Below, piece by piece: positions 1 through 6,372 of a stretch of DNA of 12,680 nucleotides. Under the pieces are notes generated by a model. It was not told where the DNA came from, searched no databases, and saw only the letters and a program-made list of their open reading frames with translations. Both the position numbers and the translations under genes were made by a program. Source of the DNA: Rhabdothermincola_A sp041688815 (GTDB taxonomy: Bacteria > Actinomycetota > Acidimicrobiia > Acidimicrobiales > Acidimicrobilacustridaceae). The DNA lies in assembly GCA_041688815.1 (NCBI GenBank), contig JBDNHK010000088.1:1-12680 (forward strand), in the 5' to 3' direction. The first letter of the stretch is position 1; every line of letters starts with the position of its first letter.

Positions 1-57
1 GATGAGGTTCTCGGGTTTCTTGAGTCCGCAGGCCATGCGGGCGAGGACTGTCAACGG
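1..57 (-). pseudogene. Possible 3' coding scrap of an ISL3-like transposase
   Basis: Read on the minus strand, the first bases encode a run ending LARMACGLKKPENLI, cut by the window edge. This resembles the tail of ISL3-type transposases, which carry an arginine-rich stretch followed by a G-(F/L)-x-x-P-E-x-L-I-A-L motif. The match is short and made from memory. It appears to be interrupted near position 57 by the end of the neighbouring IS21 element, since no recognisable coding sequence continues upstream. It could also be a fragment of another transposase family or of a host gene. Confidence 0.3.
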
Positions 58-124
58 TCAGTGCGTCCTGCCCGGCGGCGGACAGTAGAACTGCCCGGTG
101 TTGGCCAACAGAACTGCCCGGGGT
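49..124 (-). mobile_element. End of an IS21-family element with repeated terminal boxes
   Basis: Two near-identical 18-bp boxes sit at 83-100 (CAGTAGAACTGCCCGGTG) and 106-123 (CAACAGAACTGCCCGGGG), sharing the 12-base core AGAACTGCCCGG. They lie directly beyond the stop codon of the istB remnant. IS21-family elements are known for multiple short terminal repeats that bind the transposase, so this is read as the istB-proximal end. The outer tip may be the TGTCAACGGTCAG at about 49-61, but the exact tip is not certain. Only this end of the element is in the window. Confidence 0.55.
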
Positions 125-240
125 TCAGTCAGCCAGAGGCTTGACCCCCTTGCCTGTGGTGGCTTGGGTGAGTCGGCTGGGGTCGCCGCCGATGAGCACG
201 ATGTTGGTGTGGTGTAAGGGGCGGTCGACCGTCGCGTTAG
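125..240 (-). pseudogene. istB: istB C-terminal remnant (IS21 helper ATPase)
   Basis: The minus strand encodes a stretch with TVDRPLHHTNIVLIGGD, then PSRLTQATTGKGVKPLAD and a TGA at 125-127. This matches the end of IstB, where a D-R-L-L-H-H helix is followed by a G-D-S-x-R-L strand and, in actinobacterial copies, a G-K-G-V-K-P-L tail. IstB is the AAA+ ATPase that assists the IstA transposase in IS21 transposition. Only about 38 codons remain and the whole ATPase core is gone. The coding match stops where the ISL3-type end begins at about 242, so ISL3 insertion is the simplest reason for the truncation. Two changes from the usual residues (P for L before HH, P for S after GD) suggest drift. 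Confidence 0.6.
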
Positions 241-241
241 C

Positions 242-511
242 GGCTCGTCGGATCTGAGGGGGAACTGATCGCGGGTTGATGGTCTCTGGCATGGCACAGG
301 GGCCCTGCGAATCTGACGGTGTCGAAGCCAATCAGGTGCCGGAGAGCCCCTGTGATCGTTGACCCTACGCGCGTGTGTGAACTCCTCGTCGGTCTCGGAG
401 ACGTGACCGTCCTCGGCGCAGTCGACGAGCCCGCCGGACCGGTGATCGTGCACGTCGAGACCCGCTCCGGGGCCCGGTTGGTGTGGCACAAGCGCCGATG
501 GTGTTCGCCCG
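242..511 (+). mobile_element. Left end of an ISL3-family element
   Basis: The segment opens with GGCTCGTCGGATCTGAGG, which looks like an ISL3-type terminal inverted repeat (these often begin GGCTCTTC or similar). About 110 bp further on is the start of a transposase reading frame in the expected direction. The element is inserted in the istB tail. Its right end and any 8-bp target duplication partner are absent, so it was cut by deletion or by later rearrangement. Confidence 0.5.
352..511 (+). pseudogene. ISL3-family transposase, N-terminal fragment with zinc-finger deletion
   Basis: From a GTG at 352 the frame reads VIVDPTRVCELLVGLGDVTV and continues to VIVHVETRSG, then ARLVWHKRRW and CSP. 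These are the opening strand, the V-E-T-R edge and the R-L-V-W-H-K-R-R-W segment of ISL3 transposases. In intact proteins the zinc-binding C-P-x-C-G region lies between V-E-T-R and A-R-L-V-W. Here the two are fused near 466-472, removing roughly 25-30 residues in frame. The homology fades after about 505 and the catalytic DDE domain is absent. The frame stays open beyond that into unrelated sequence, so the long open frame is not one protein. Confidence 0.6.
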
Positions 512-634
512 CAGCGCTGAACACGACGTCGCTGAGGTCGAAGCGTTCTGCGACCGGGCGCGAGCTGAATTCGATCGTCGCGGCACGGACTGAACGTCGA
601 CGGGCGGTTGTCCTACCACGTCACGGGGTTCCGG
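512..634. other. Unassigned filler between IS fragments
   Basis: This stretch cannot be assigned to either flanking insertion sequence. The plus strand carries a short frame from ATG 498 to TGA 591-593 encoding 31 residues (MVFARSAEHDVAEVEAFCDR, then ARAEFDRRGTD). It overlaps the ISL3 remnant in another frame, has no clear ribosome binding site and is not recognised. It may be a leftover of a host gene or chance coding. Confidence 0.2.
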
Positions 635-760
635 ATCCGAGCTGCGGTACAACTCGACTGCTTCACGTCGGAACTCCTCCGGGTACTTTCCTGGACGACC
701 CATCCGGGCCTCCCTCCTCTGGGTTCCATCCCAGAATCAGGTGTCCAAGATCGCGGGTCA
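635..760 (-). pseudogene. 5' end of a second IS3-family element (orfA start)
   Basis: On the minus strand an ATG at 703 begins MGRPGKYPEEFRREAVELYR followed by SSD. This is the start of an IS3-family OrfA, the helix-turn-helix DNA-binding half of the transposase. A strong ribosome binding site (GAGGAGGGAGG) precedes the ATG. The likely element tip is TGACCCGCGATCTTGGACAC, reading down from 760. After about 23 codons the match stops near 635, so the rest of OrfA and all of OrfB are missing. The tip abuts the broken orfB of the neighbouring IS3 element, which suggests insertion there. Confidence 0.6.
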
Positions 761-1473
761 ACTCCACGGTGGGGTGTTCGGTGATGTCGGTCAGCCACAA
801 CTGGTTCGGCTCCTCAGCGGTGAACACCCGGCGCACCAGATCATCGTGCGCTGGTGGCCCTGGCTTGGAACGCTTCGAGCTCTTCTTCTTGCCGAAGCTC
901 GACCACCAGGCGTTGTCCCGACAGGTCTTCCACACGGTCCGTTCGCACGCGACGTGGCCGGCGTCGCGGACTTCGTCGGTGAGGAACCGGTAGCCGAACT
1001 CAGGATCGTCACGATGCGCGTCGAACACCGCGTTCGCCAGATGCGCCGCGTTGAGCTCCGCGTTCGGTGACCGGCTCCTTGAGCCACCGGGAGTAGGGCT
1101 GGCGGGCGATCTTCAGGACCCGGCACGTCACCGTGACGGGGATTCCGTCAGCAGCGAGCTCTCGGACGAGCGGGTACATCATTTTCCCGGCAGATTCGCC
1201 TGCGACAGATACGCAGCCGCTCGGCGCAGGACTTCGTCCTCCTGCTCGAGCAACCGGATCCGTTTCTTCGCCTCACGCAGCTCGGCGTTCACTGCGGCGG
1301 TCGTGCCGGGCTTGAGACCGTCCTCGACATCCGCGGCTTTGAGCCCGAGGATTCAGACACGACTCCGAGATCCCGAAATCAGCGGCGACGTCCTTGAGGA
1401 GGACGCCCGAGTCGCGACTCCGGGCGACTCGGATCACGTCCTCACGGAACTCTTTGGGGTAGGGCCTGGGCAT
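761..1473 (-). pseudogene. IS3-family transposase (orfA+orfB), frameshifted and truncated
   Basis: The ATG at 1473 has a GGAAGGA ribosome binding site and begins MPRPYPKEFREDVIRVARSR, continuing to the OrfA HTH segment VAADFGISESCL. A net one-base gain at about 1343-1356 throws the frame. The next frame gives LKAADVEDGLKPGTTAAVNA, then the leucine-zipper-like KKRIRLLEQEDEVLRRAAAY. It continues through OrfB sequence with PLVRELAADGIPVTVTCRVL and ARQPYSRWL. A second one-base gain at about 1058-1061 shifts to the frame with DAHRDDPEFGYRFLTDEV, RTVWKTCRDNAWWSSFGKKK and PNQLWLTDITEHPT. The Asp of LTDITEH is the first catalytic residue of the DDE triad. The gene ends right after it, so the other two acidic residues are lost. 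It cannot encode an active enzyme. Confidence 0.75.
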
Positions 1474-1512
1474 GGTGAACATCCTTCCAGCAGCACCTCT
1501 CGGCACCACAGA
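761..1512 (-). mobile_element. Partial IS3-family element
   Basis: This is the element carrying the broken orfA/orfB. Its left tip is probably at about 1512, where TGATCTGTGGTGCCGAGAGG runs toward orfA and meets the serine recombinase remnant. The right tip is missing: the sequence jumps at about 760 to the tip of a second IS3 element. No target-site duplication can be assigned. Confidence 0.5.
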
Positions 1513-1994
1513 TCAGATGTCACCAAACCGTGCAGCAGTCCCGTCCGCCGGCTCGGCGGCTGCGAGGGCAGCGACGATGTCGCGAGGCCGGTCACGAGCG
1601 CTTTGACCTGGCTCGATCTGAGTTGCTCGCCGGGGATGTTCTCGCCGAGCTGGGCCCCGAGACCCTCGCATTCGCGTTGAGCTTCGGTGATCCCCGCGGT
1701 GAGTCGCTTGTCCCGTTCGATCGCTGCCGGGTCGGGTTCGGAGATGCCGGCGAGGGTGTTGCACGTCTGGTCGATGTGATCATCGTCGAAGGGTTGAGCG
1801 AGCCAGCGGTCGAGTCCTGGGGTGACTGCTTCTTCTTGACGTAGATGCTGCAAGGGTACGATCGATTCCGGGTCGGGGTAGTTCGCCGGGAACTTGCAGT
1901 GGTGGAACGCGCGACCGTGGTTCCACTGGCCCTGCATTCGTCGACTGCCGAGCTCGCAGTGCATGAGCCCGGTGAGCAGGTAGTGGCGCCTGAA
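1513..1994 (-). pseudogene. Large serine recombinase, degraded C-terminal fragment
   Basis: The minus strand encodes YLLTGLMHCELGSRRMQGQW, then HGRAFHHCKFPANYP and PESIVPLQHLRQEEAVTPGL, then DRWLAQPFDDDHID. This is the zinc-ribbon and coiled-coil part of actinobacterial large serine recombinases. The second cysteine of the usual C-x-x-C is replaced by Gly. About 25-30 residues of the coiled coil are missing at about 1685-1690, where RLTAGIT joins EAQRECEGLGAQLG. After SQVKALVTGL a one-base loss at about 1583-1588 moves the gene to the frame reading RDIVAALAAAEPADG. The C-terminus is then cut at the IS3 tip. The upstream side meets a TGA at about 1997, and the catalytic N-terminal domain with its serine is absent. 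The fragment implies a former integrated element. Confidence 0.7.
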
Positions 1995-2020
1995 TCACCG
2001 GATCTGGTGAGGCCCGACCG

Positions 2021-2042
2021 TAGGATGAAAACGATGTAAGGT
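2021..2042 (+). promoter_or_regulatory. Candidate promoter of the DUF6790-like gene
   Basis: Two TAnnnT hexamers precede the ATG at 2049: TAGGAT at 2021-2026 and TAAGGT at 2037-2042. The second lies six bases before the ATG, so transcription would start at or very near the start codon and make a leaderless message. No Shine-Dalgarno sequence is present, which fits. A -35 box is not clear. Confidence 0.35.
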
Positions 2043-2048
2043 CGCCAA

Positions 2049-2537
2049 ATGCCAGACAGGCCGTCGACCCGTGCCTTCGCCGTCTTCCCGTTCATCGGGC
2101 TCATCCTCCTTCTCATCGCCGAAGCGATCCAGTTCGCGACGAAGGGGAGCGACAACTGGCAGCAGATTCTGGTGATGAACTCGGTGACCTATCTGATCGG
2201 CGCTCAGGCCCTGGGCGCCGGGATCGGTCACATGTTCTTCGGTCCCCCGATCGCCGAGTCCATCGGGTGGCAGCCGAGCCCGTTCCAGTGGGAGGTCGGC
2301 GGCGCCAGCCTGGGCATCGGCATCGCGGGCGTCTGGGCCAGCTCGTTCCAGCCGGACTACTGGCTAGCGGTGATCTTGGTCGCCATGGGGTTCCTGTGGG
2401 TCGCCGGGATCGGTCACGTCCGCGGCGTGATCAAGGACAAGAACTTCTCGATCAGCAACGCAGGGCCGATCCTTGTCGCGGACTTCTTGGTGCCGTTGTT
2501 CTGCCTCGTCATCTGGATCCTCTGGGCCAAGCCCTGA
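2049..2537 (+). CDS. DUF6790-like small membrane protein
   Basis: This encodes 162 residues and is strongly hydrophobic, with about five membrane segments at residues 9-29, 39-63, 80-99, 103-123 and 140-159. A conserved-looking loop reads GIGHMFFGPPIAESIGWQPS followed by PFQWEVGGASLGIGIAG at 58-94. The pattern of G-H-x-F-F, then A-x-S-I-G-W and S-P-F-Q-x-E-V resembles DUF6790 membrane proteins, which have no assigned function. The protein should sit in the cytoplasmic membrane. It stands alone between a decayed recombinase and a GH38 fragment, yet has an intact frame and sharp start and stop, so it is probably functional. The family label is from memory and moderately sure; an integral membrane protein is certain. 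Confidence 0.75.
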   Translation: MPDRPSTRAFAVFPFIGLILLLIAEAIQFATKGSDNWQQILVMNSVTYLIGAQALGAGIGHMFFGPPIAESIGWQPSPFQWEVGGASLGIGIAGVWASSFQPDYWLAVILVAMGFLWVAGIGHVRGVIKDKNFSISNAGPILVADFLVPLFCLVIWILWAKP

Positions 2538-2657
2538 CCGCCTGACCGGCTCGACTCCACACCGCAGGTTCGCGGAGCTGGGGACTGTTCGCCGTTGGCG
2601 ACGCGGTTCGGTGCCGGTCCGGTCACGAAGTCGTGGTGGTTCGAGGGGACGGCTGTC

Positions 2658-2710
2658 CACCACGCCGCGTGGTGACCTGCTCTGACACCGGACGGCGTGC
2701 GGTGTCAGAG
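2658..2710. repeat. Two adjacent perfect hairpins
   Basis: The first inverted repeat is CACCACG at 2658-2664 with CGTGGTG at 2668-2674 (7 bp, 3-base loop). The second is CTCTGACACCG at 2680-2690 with CGGTGTCAGAG at 2700-2710 (11 bp, 9-base loop). The loop of the second (CGGCGTG, 2693-2699) can also pair with CACGCCG in the first (2661-2667), so alternative folds exist. They lie about 120 bp after the DUF6790-like gene and before the converging GH38 scrap. A bidirectional terminator is possible, but no T-run follows. The rest of 2538-2750 shows nothing codable. Confidence 0.5.
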
Positions 2711-2749
2711 CCGCTCGAGTCGACCACGTCGGCCCGAGTCCGTTCGTTG

Positions 2750-3082
2750 TCGTCGCTGACGAGGCGCCGACCGAGATCCTGGCAAGTCGACTTGAGGATC
2801 GGGCGCGAGGCATAGAACCCTGACCAGTACGGATTCGGGTCGAGCGAGATCGTCGGCAGGGTGCTGCGATGGTGCGAGACGAGGTCGAGGTAGTCATCGA
2901 GGCCTGCGTTGACGAGCCAGACGCCGGTGCGCACGAAGCTGGAATCGTTCCAGCGGTTGAGCAGTTCGACCAGACGCGGCACAGGTCGCACGAAGTCGAA
3001 CCCGATCGCCAGCAACAGGTACGGCGTTCGAGCCAGCGGTGAGAGTTGGTCGATGTAGGACTCGACGCGGCTGACGACACGT
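2750..3082 (-). pseudogene. GH38 alpha-mannosidase-like internal fragment
   Basis: The minus strand reads VVSRVESYIDQLSPLARTPY, LLLAIGFDFVRPVPRLVELL, VWLVNAGLDDYLDLVSHHRS and LDPNPYWSGFYASRPILKST. This resembles the catalytic-domain region of glycoside hydrolase family 38 proteins, with G-x-D-F, a D-D-Y-L helix and a G-F-Y-A-S-R-P segment before the helical bundle. About 107 residues match. Family members run to roughly 800-1000 residues, and neither the N-terminal nucleophile region nor the beta-rich C-terminal half is here. The frame stays open on both sides but into low-complexity sequence with no credible start. It directly follows the ankyrin gene on the same strand. It is read as a gene relic. 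Confidence 0.6.
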
Positions 3083-3100
3083 TGATCGCTCTGGGACGGC

Positions 3101-3772
3101 TCACCGGGATGAGAGGAGCGTCCGAACCCTCGCCGCAGCGTCCGAGCCGTCGTCGGAAGCTTCCGCCCAGCCTTTCGTAGTGCTGTTGTGGTTGTCGTCC
3201 TCGATCGTCGGGTCTGCCCCTCGTGCGAGGAGGTGTTCAACCATCTCGGGCCGGTGGAACTGGACGGCTAGGTGCAACCCGGTGGTGTTGCAGTACGGGC
3301 GGAAGTCGATGTCGACGCCTACGTCGAGCAGGAAGTCGACCGCCTCGATCCGGTTGTTGGCAGCGGCGAGCACCAACGCCTCACTCAGGATCTCAGCCTC
3401 GTCGTCGCCCGGCGGTCGACCCGCGGGGCGACCCACATCGGCGAAGTCGGGACGGTACGGACCCGCGGGTCGGGTCAATGCGCCGTAGCGATCGATCCAC
3501 GATGCGAGTTCCGCCGTCTGACCGGTCGCGGCGGCGAGCCACAGGCTCGGCCGGTGAAGCCCGTGAGCGACCAGGACATCCGCTGCTTCGGTCGAGCTGT
3601 GGAACGCCGCCGACTCCAGCGGTGTGATACCGGCATCAGCGCGCGCCGGACCGATGGTGCCGCCGCCGACCGACAACCAGGTGGCGGCCACGGCGGTTGC
3701 TCGAACGTCCTCACCAGGGTTGCTGGCAAGAGAACCCAGGACGCTGTTCCCCGACACGAGCTGAGTGACCAC
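3101..3772 (-). CDS. Ankyrin-repeat protein, possibly N-terminally truncated
   Basis: This encodes 223 residues from a GTG at 3772 preceded by GGGAAGG. Ankyrin-type helix pairs are visible at about residues 47-72 (ITPLESAAFHSSTEAADVLV), 75-95, 130-155 (ALVLAAANNRIEAVDFLLDV), 163-190 (TGLHLAVQFHRPEMVEHLLA) and 196-220. Such repeats bind other proteins; no enzyme motif is present and no signal peptide is seen. The middle with P-Y-R-P-D-F-A-D-V-G is typical of a bacterial ankyrin subfamily I recognise but cannot name. The first 40 residues do not look like ankyrin repeats and relatives are usually longer, so the 5' end may be lost or mutated. The frame stays open upstream, antisense to the monooxygenase gene; that part is a shadow. 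It is divergent from the monooxygenase, 102 bp apart. Confidence 0.6.
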   Translation of the reverse strand: MVTQLVSGNSVLGSLASNPGEDVRATAVAATWLSVGGGTIGPARADAGITPLESAAFHSSTEAADVLVAHGLHRPSLWLAAATGQTAELASWIDRYGALTRPAGPYRPDFADVGRPAGRPPGDDEAEILSEALVLAAANNRIEAVDFLLDVGVDIDFRPYCNTTGLHLAVQFHRPEMVEHLLARGADPTIEDDNHNSTTKGWAEASDDGSDAAARVRTLLSSR

Positions 3773-3874
3773 CGAGAGGTCCTTCCCGCCATCCCGGCCA
3801 CCGGCTGAGGCCCGGGCGCTGTCGTTAGTACAGAATGTCGATTCGGGATCGTCGAGAGCGAGGGGAATCAAGAC

Positions 3875-5320
3875 GTGAAGGACCGACGGGTCGTGATCAT
3901 CGGGGCCGGACCAGGCGGTATCAGCTCGGCGTACTACTTGCGCGAGGCGGGCCACACGAACATCACCGTGCTCGAGCGCCAGAGCGACGTGGGCGGCACC
4001 TGGCAGCGCAACCGCTATCCGGGTCTGGCCTGCGACGTGTGGAGCCATGTCTACGCGTTCACCTTCAGCCTCAACCCGGGCTGGACCCGCTCCTACGCCA
4101 CCCAGCCCGAGATCCTGGCCTACATCCGCCAGACCGTCGCCGACCTCGACCTGTGGCCCTACATCCGCCTGAACACCGGCGTGGCCTCGGCCCGCTGGAA
4201 CGATGACACCTCCACCTGGGTCCTCACCACCGATGCCGGTGAGGAGATCGAGGCCGACGCGTTGGTCAGCGGTCAGGGCATGTTCGGCGAGCTGAAGTAC
4301 CCCGACATCGAGGGTCGTGATTCCTTCGAGGGTGTCGCCATGCACACCGGAGTGTGGGACGAGTCGGTCGAGCTGGCCGGCAAACGGGTGGCGGTGATCG
4401 GCAGCGCAGCCAGCGCGGTGCAGTCGATCCCCGAGATCGCGAAGGTGGCGGGGCAGGTCCACGTGTTCCAACGCTCGGCCAACTGGGTGCTACCCAAGGA
4501 GGACGTCGAGCACACGCCCGAGCAGCTCGAGGAGTTCCACCGTGACCCCGAGACGCTGCAGGCCTACCACGACGGGATCATGTCGTTCATCGGCCCGAGC
4601 ATTCCGTTCGGCAACCCCGAGATCAACGGCGCCGCCGAGTGGGTCGCGGCCTGCGCCATCGAGGTGGTCGAGGACCCCGAGGTCCGCCAGAAGCTCACCC
4701 CCGACACGCCGTGGGGGTGCATGCGGCCGCTGTTCTCGAACCACTACTACCCGGCGTTCAACCGACCCGACGTGGAGCTGGTGACCGACGGCATCGAGCG
4801 GATCACCCCGACAGGTGTCGTCACCGCTGATGGCACCGAGCGCGAGGTCGACGTCATCGTGTTCGCCACCGGTTACGTGGTCCACAAGTTCGCGTCGCGC
4901 ATCCCGATCACCGGGCGGGGTGGCCTCTCGCTCGACGAGGCCTGGGCCGACGGCGCCCAGGCCTACCTCGGCATCACCACGTCGGGGTTCCCGAACCTGT
5001 TCATGCTCTACGGACCGAACACGAACGCAGGCTCACTCATCCCCATGATCGAGTTTCAGGCCCAGTACGTGGCGAAGATGCTCGAGGTCATGGACGAAGC
5101 CGGCGTGGACTGGGTCGACGTGCGCCGTGACTCGATGGACGCCTACAACGACACCCTCCAGGCTGACCTGGCCGCCGTCGAGGTGTGGAAGGCCGGGTGC
5201 AGCCACTACTACCTGAGCGAGTCGGGTCGGATGGTCACCCAGTACCCGCACTCGATGTGGATGTTCCGCGACCAGGTCTCCGAGCCGGACCTCGACGTCT
5301 TCGAGGTCGGTACCCGCTGA
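3875..5320 (+). CDS. Flavin-containing Baeyer-Villiger-type monooxygenase
   Basis: This encodes 481 residues. The GTG start is preceded by AGGGG at 3861-3865. An FAD Rossmann motif GAGPGG lies at residues 10-15, followed by GGTWQRNRYPGLACDVWSHV at 40-59, typical of class B monooxygenases. The fingerprint F-x-G-x-x-x-H-x-x-x-W-D is at 151-162 (FEGVAMHTGVWD). The NADPH-binding second Rossmann motif is GSAASA at 176-181, with an ATGY motif at 331-334 and GPNTNAG at 380-386. The protein should use NADPH and O2 to insert oxygen beside a ketone carbonyl, or oxygenate a related soft nucleophile, in the cytoplasm. The fingerprint ends in D rather than P, a variant known in the family. The downstream aldo/keto reductase lies 58 bp away and could act on the same substrate flow. 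Substrate is unknown. Confidence 0.88.
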   Translation: MKDRRVVIIGAGPGGISSAYYLREAGHTNITVLERQSDVGGTWQRNRYPGLACDVWSHVYAFTFSLNPGWTRSYATQPEILAYIRQTVADLDLWPYIRLNTGVASARWNDDTSTWVLTTDAGEEIEADALVSGQGMFGELKYPDIEGRDSFEGVAMHTGVWDESVELAGKRVAVIGSAASAVQSIPEIAKVAGQVHVFQRSANWVLPKEDVEHTPEQLEEFHRDPETLQAYHDGIMSFIGPSIPFGNPEINGAAEWVAACAIEVVEDPEVRQKLTPDTPWGCMRPLFSNHYYPAFNRPDVELVTDGIERITPTGVVTADGTEREVDVIVFATGYVVHKFASRIPITGRGGLSLDEAWADGAQAYLGITTSGFPNLFMLYGPNTNAGSLIPMIEFQAQYVAKMLEVMDEAGVDWVDVRRDSMDAYNDTLQADLAAVEVWKAGCSHYYLSESGRMVTQYPHSMWMFRDQVSEPDLDVFEVGTR

Positions 5321-5364
5321 CCCCCCCGTACCGGTCTCGGTCTGCCGAGTACCCGTTGGTTTCG

Positions 5365-5370
5365 TAGGCT
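5365..5370 (+). promoter_or_regulatory. Candidate -10 box for leaderless aldo/keto reductase message
   Basis: TAGGCT lies eight bases before the ATG at 5379. This spacing places transcription initiation at about the start codon. No Shine-Dalgarno sequence precedes the ATG. It suggests that the reductase has its own promoter rather than depending only on read-through from the monooxygenase gene. A short stem (CTCGG-TCTG-CCGAG) lies just upstream at 5336-5349. Confidence 0.4.
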
Positions 5371-5378
5371 GCCCAGCC

Positions 5379-6359
5379 ATGGACGATCAGCCGCTCATGC
5401 CCTACCGCCGCCTCGGCCGCTCCGGCCTCCAGGTCAGCGCCCTGTCGTTCGGTTCGTGGGTCACCTTCGGTACCCAGGTCGACACCAGCCTGGCCAAGGA
5501 GTGCCTCACCGCGGCTCGCGACGGTGGGGTCAACTTCTTCGACAACGCCGAGTCCTACGCCGGCGGCGAGTCGGAGTCGATCATGGGCGCCGCCATCGCC
5601 GAGCTGGGCTGGCCCCGCTGGTCGTACGTGATCAGCACCAAGGTGTTCTGGGGCATCCACGATGGCCCCAACATGCGCAACACCCTCAACCGCAAGTACC
5701 TGCTGCAGGCCGTCGAGAGCAGCCTCGAACGCCTGCAGCTCGATTTCGTCGACCTGCTGTTCTGCCACCGCGCCGATCCCGACACCCCCATCGAGGAGAC
5801 GGTCTGGGCGATGCACGACATCATCGAGCGGGGCCAGGCTCTCTACTGGGGCACCTCCGAGTGGTCGGCCGACGAGATCCGAGCCGCATGGGAGATCGCC
5901 GAGCGTCATCACCTGCACAAGCCGGTGATGGAGCAGCCGCAGTACAATCTGCTCGAGCGTCGGAGGGTCGAGGTCGAGTACGCCCGTCTCTACGACGACA
6001 TCGGTCTCGGGCTCACCACCTGGAGCCCGCTCGCCTCGGGCCTGCTCACCGGCAAGTACCTCGACGGCGTGCCCGCCGACAGCCGTGCGGCCCTCCCCGG
6101 CTACGAGTGGCTCGCGGGCATGCTCACCGACGAGGGGCGCAACGCCAAGGTTCGGCGCCTGGTGGCGATCGCGGACGAGCTGGGCTGCAGCCTGGCCCAG
6201 CTGGCCATCGCCTGGTGCGCCGCCAATCCCAACGTCTCCACTGTCATCCTCGGTGCCAGCCGGGTCGAGCAGGTGCACGAGAACCTGAAGGCCCTCGAGG
6301 TGCTCGATGCCCTTGACCGCGACATGCTCGACCGCATCGACGAGGCGCTTGCTGGATGA
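5379..6359 (+). CDS. Aldo/keto reductase (voltage-gated K+ channel beta-subunit-like)
   Basis: This encodes 326 residues, the normal family length. It begins MPYRRLGRSGLQVSALSFG at residues 7-25, a standard AKR opening. The catalytic tetrad is Asp55 and Tyr60 (FFDNAESY), Lys88 (STKVF) and His130 (LLFCHRAD). WSPLASGLLTGKY and the NADPH-phosphate-binding ILGASRVEQVHENL near the C-terminus are present. The Y-A-G-G-x-S-E segment and long C-terminal arm favour the Kv-beta/YghZ branch (AKR6/AKR14-like). It should reduce aldehydes or ketones with NADPH in the cytosol. It lies 58 bp after the monooxygenase on the same strand and ends 13 bp from the converging crotonase gene. The true substrate cannot be told. 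Confidence 0.9.
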   Translation: MDDQPLMPYRRLGRSGLQVSALSFGSWVTFGTQVDTSLAKECLTAARDGGVNFFDNAESYAGGESESIMGAAIAELGWPRWSYVISTKVFWGIHDGPNMRNTLNRKYLLQAVESSLERLQLDFVDLLFCHRADPDTPIEETVWAMHDIIERGQALYWGTSEWSADEIRAAWEIAERHHLHKPVMEQPQYNLLERRRVEVEYARLYDDIGLGLTTWSPLASGLLTGKYLDGVPADSRAALPGYEWLAGMLTDEGRNAKVRRLVAIADELGCSLAQLAIAWCAANPNVSTVILGASRVEQVHENLKALEVLDALDRDMLDRIDEALAG

Positions 6360-6372
6360 CGGCCACCCGGCC

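Noticed and set aside
319..993. Plus-strand frame of 224 residues as one gene
   Set aside because: Only codons from 352 to about 511 resemble a protein (ISL3 transposase). The rest runs antisense to the IS3 fragments.
2364..3104. Minus-strand frame of 246 residues
   Set aside because: It is a serine/arginine-rich shadow in another frame of the GH38-like fragment and runs into the DUF6790-like gene.
3773..4471. Upstream extension of the ankyrin frame on the minus strand, giving a 456-residue protein
   Set aside because: The extension is antisense to the conserved flavin monooxygenase and contains no recognisable domain.
5235..6278. Long minus-strand frame of about 347 residues
   Set aside because: It is antisense to the aldo/keto reductase, whose catalytic tetrad is intact. 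High GC makes such shadow frames common.
6360..6372. Terminator between the converging reductase and crotonase genes
   Set aside because: The gap is only 13 bp and shows no stable stem followed by T residues.
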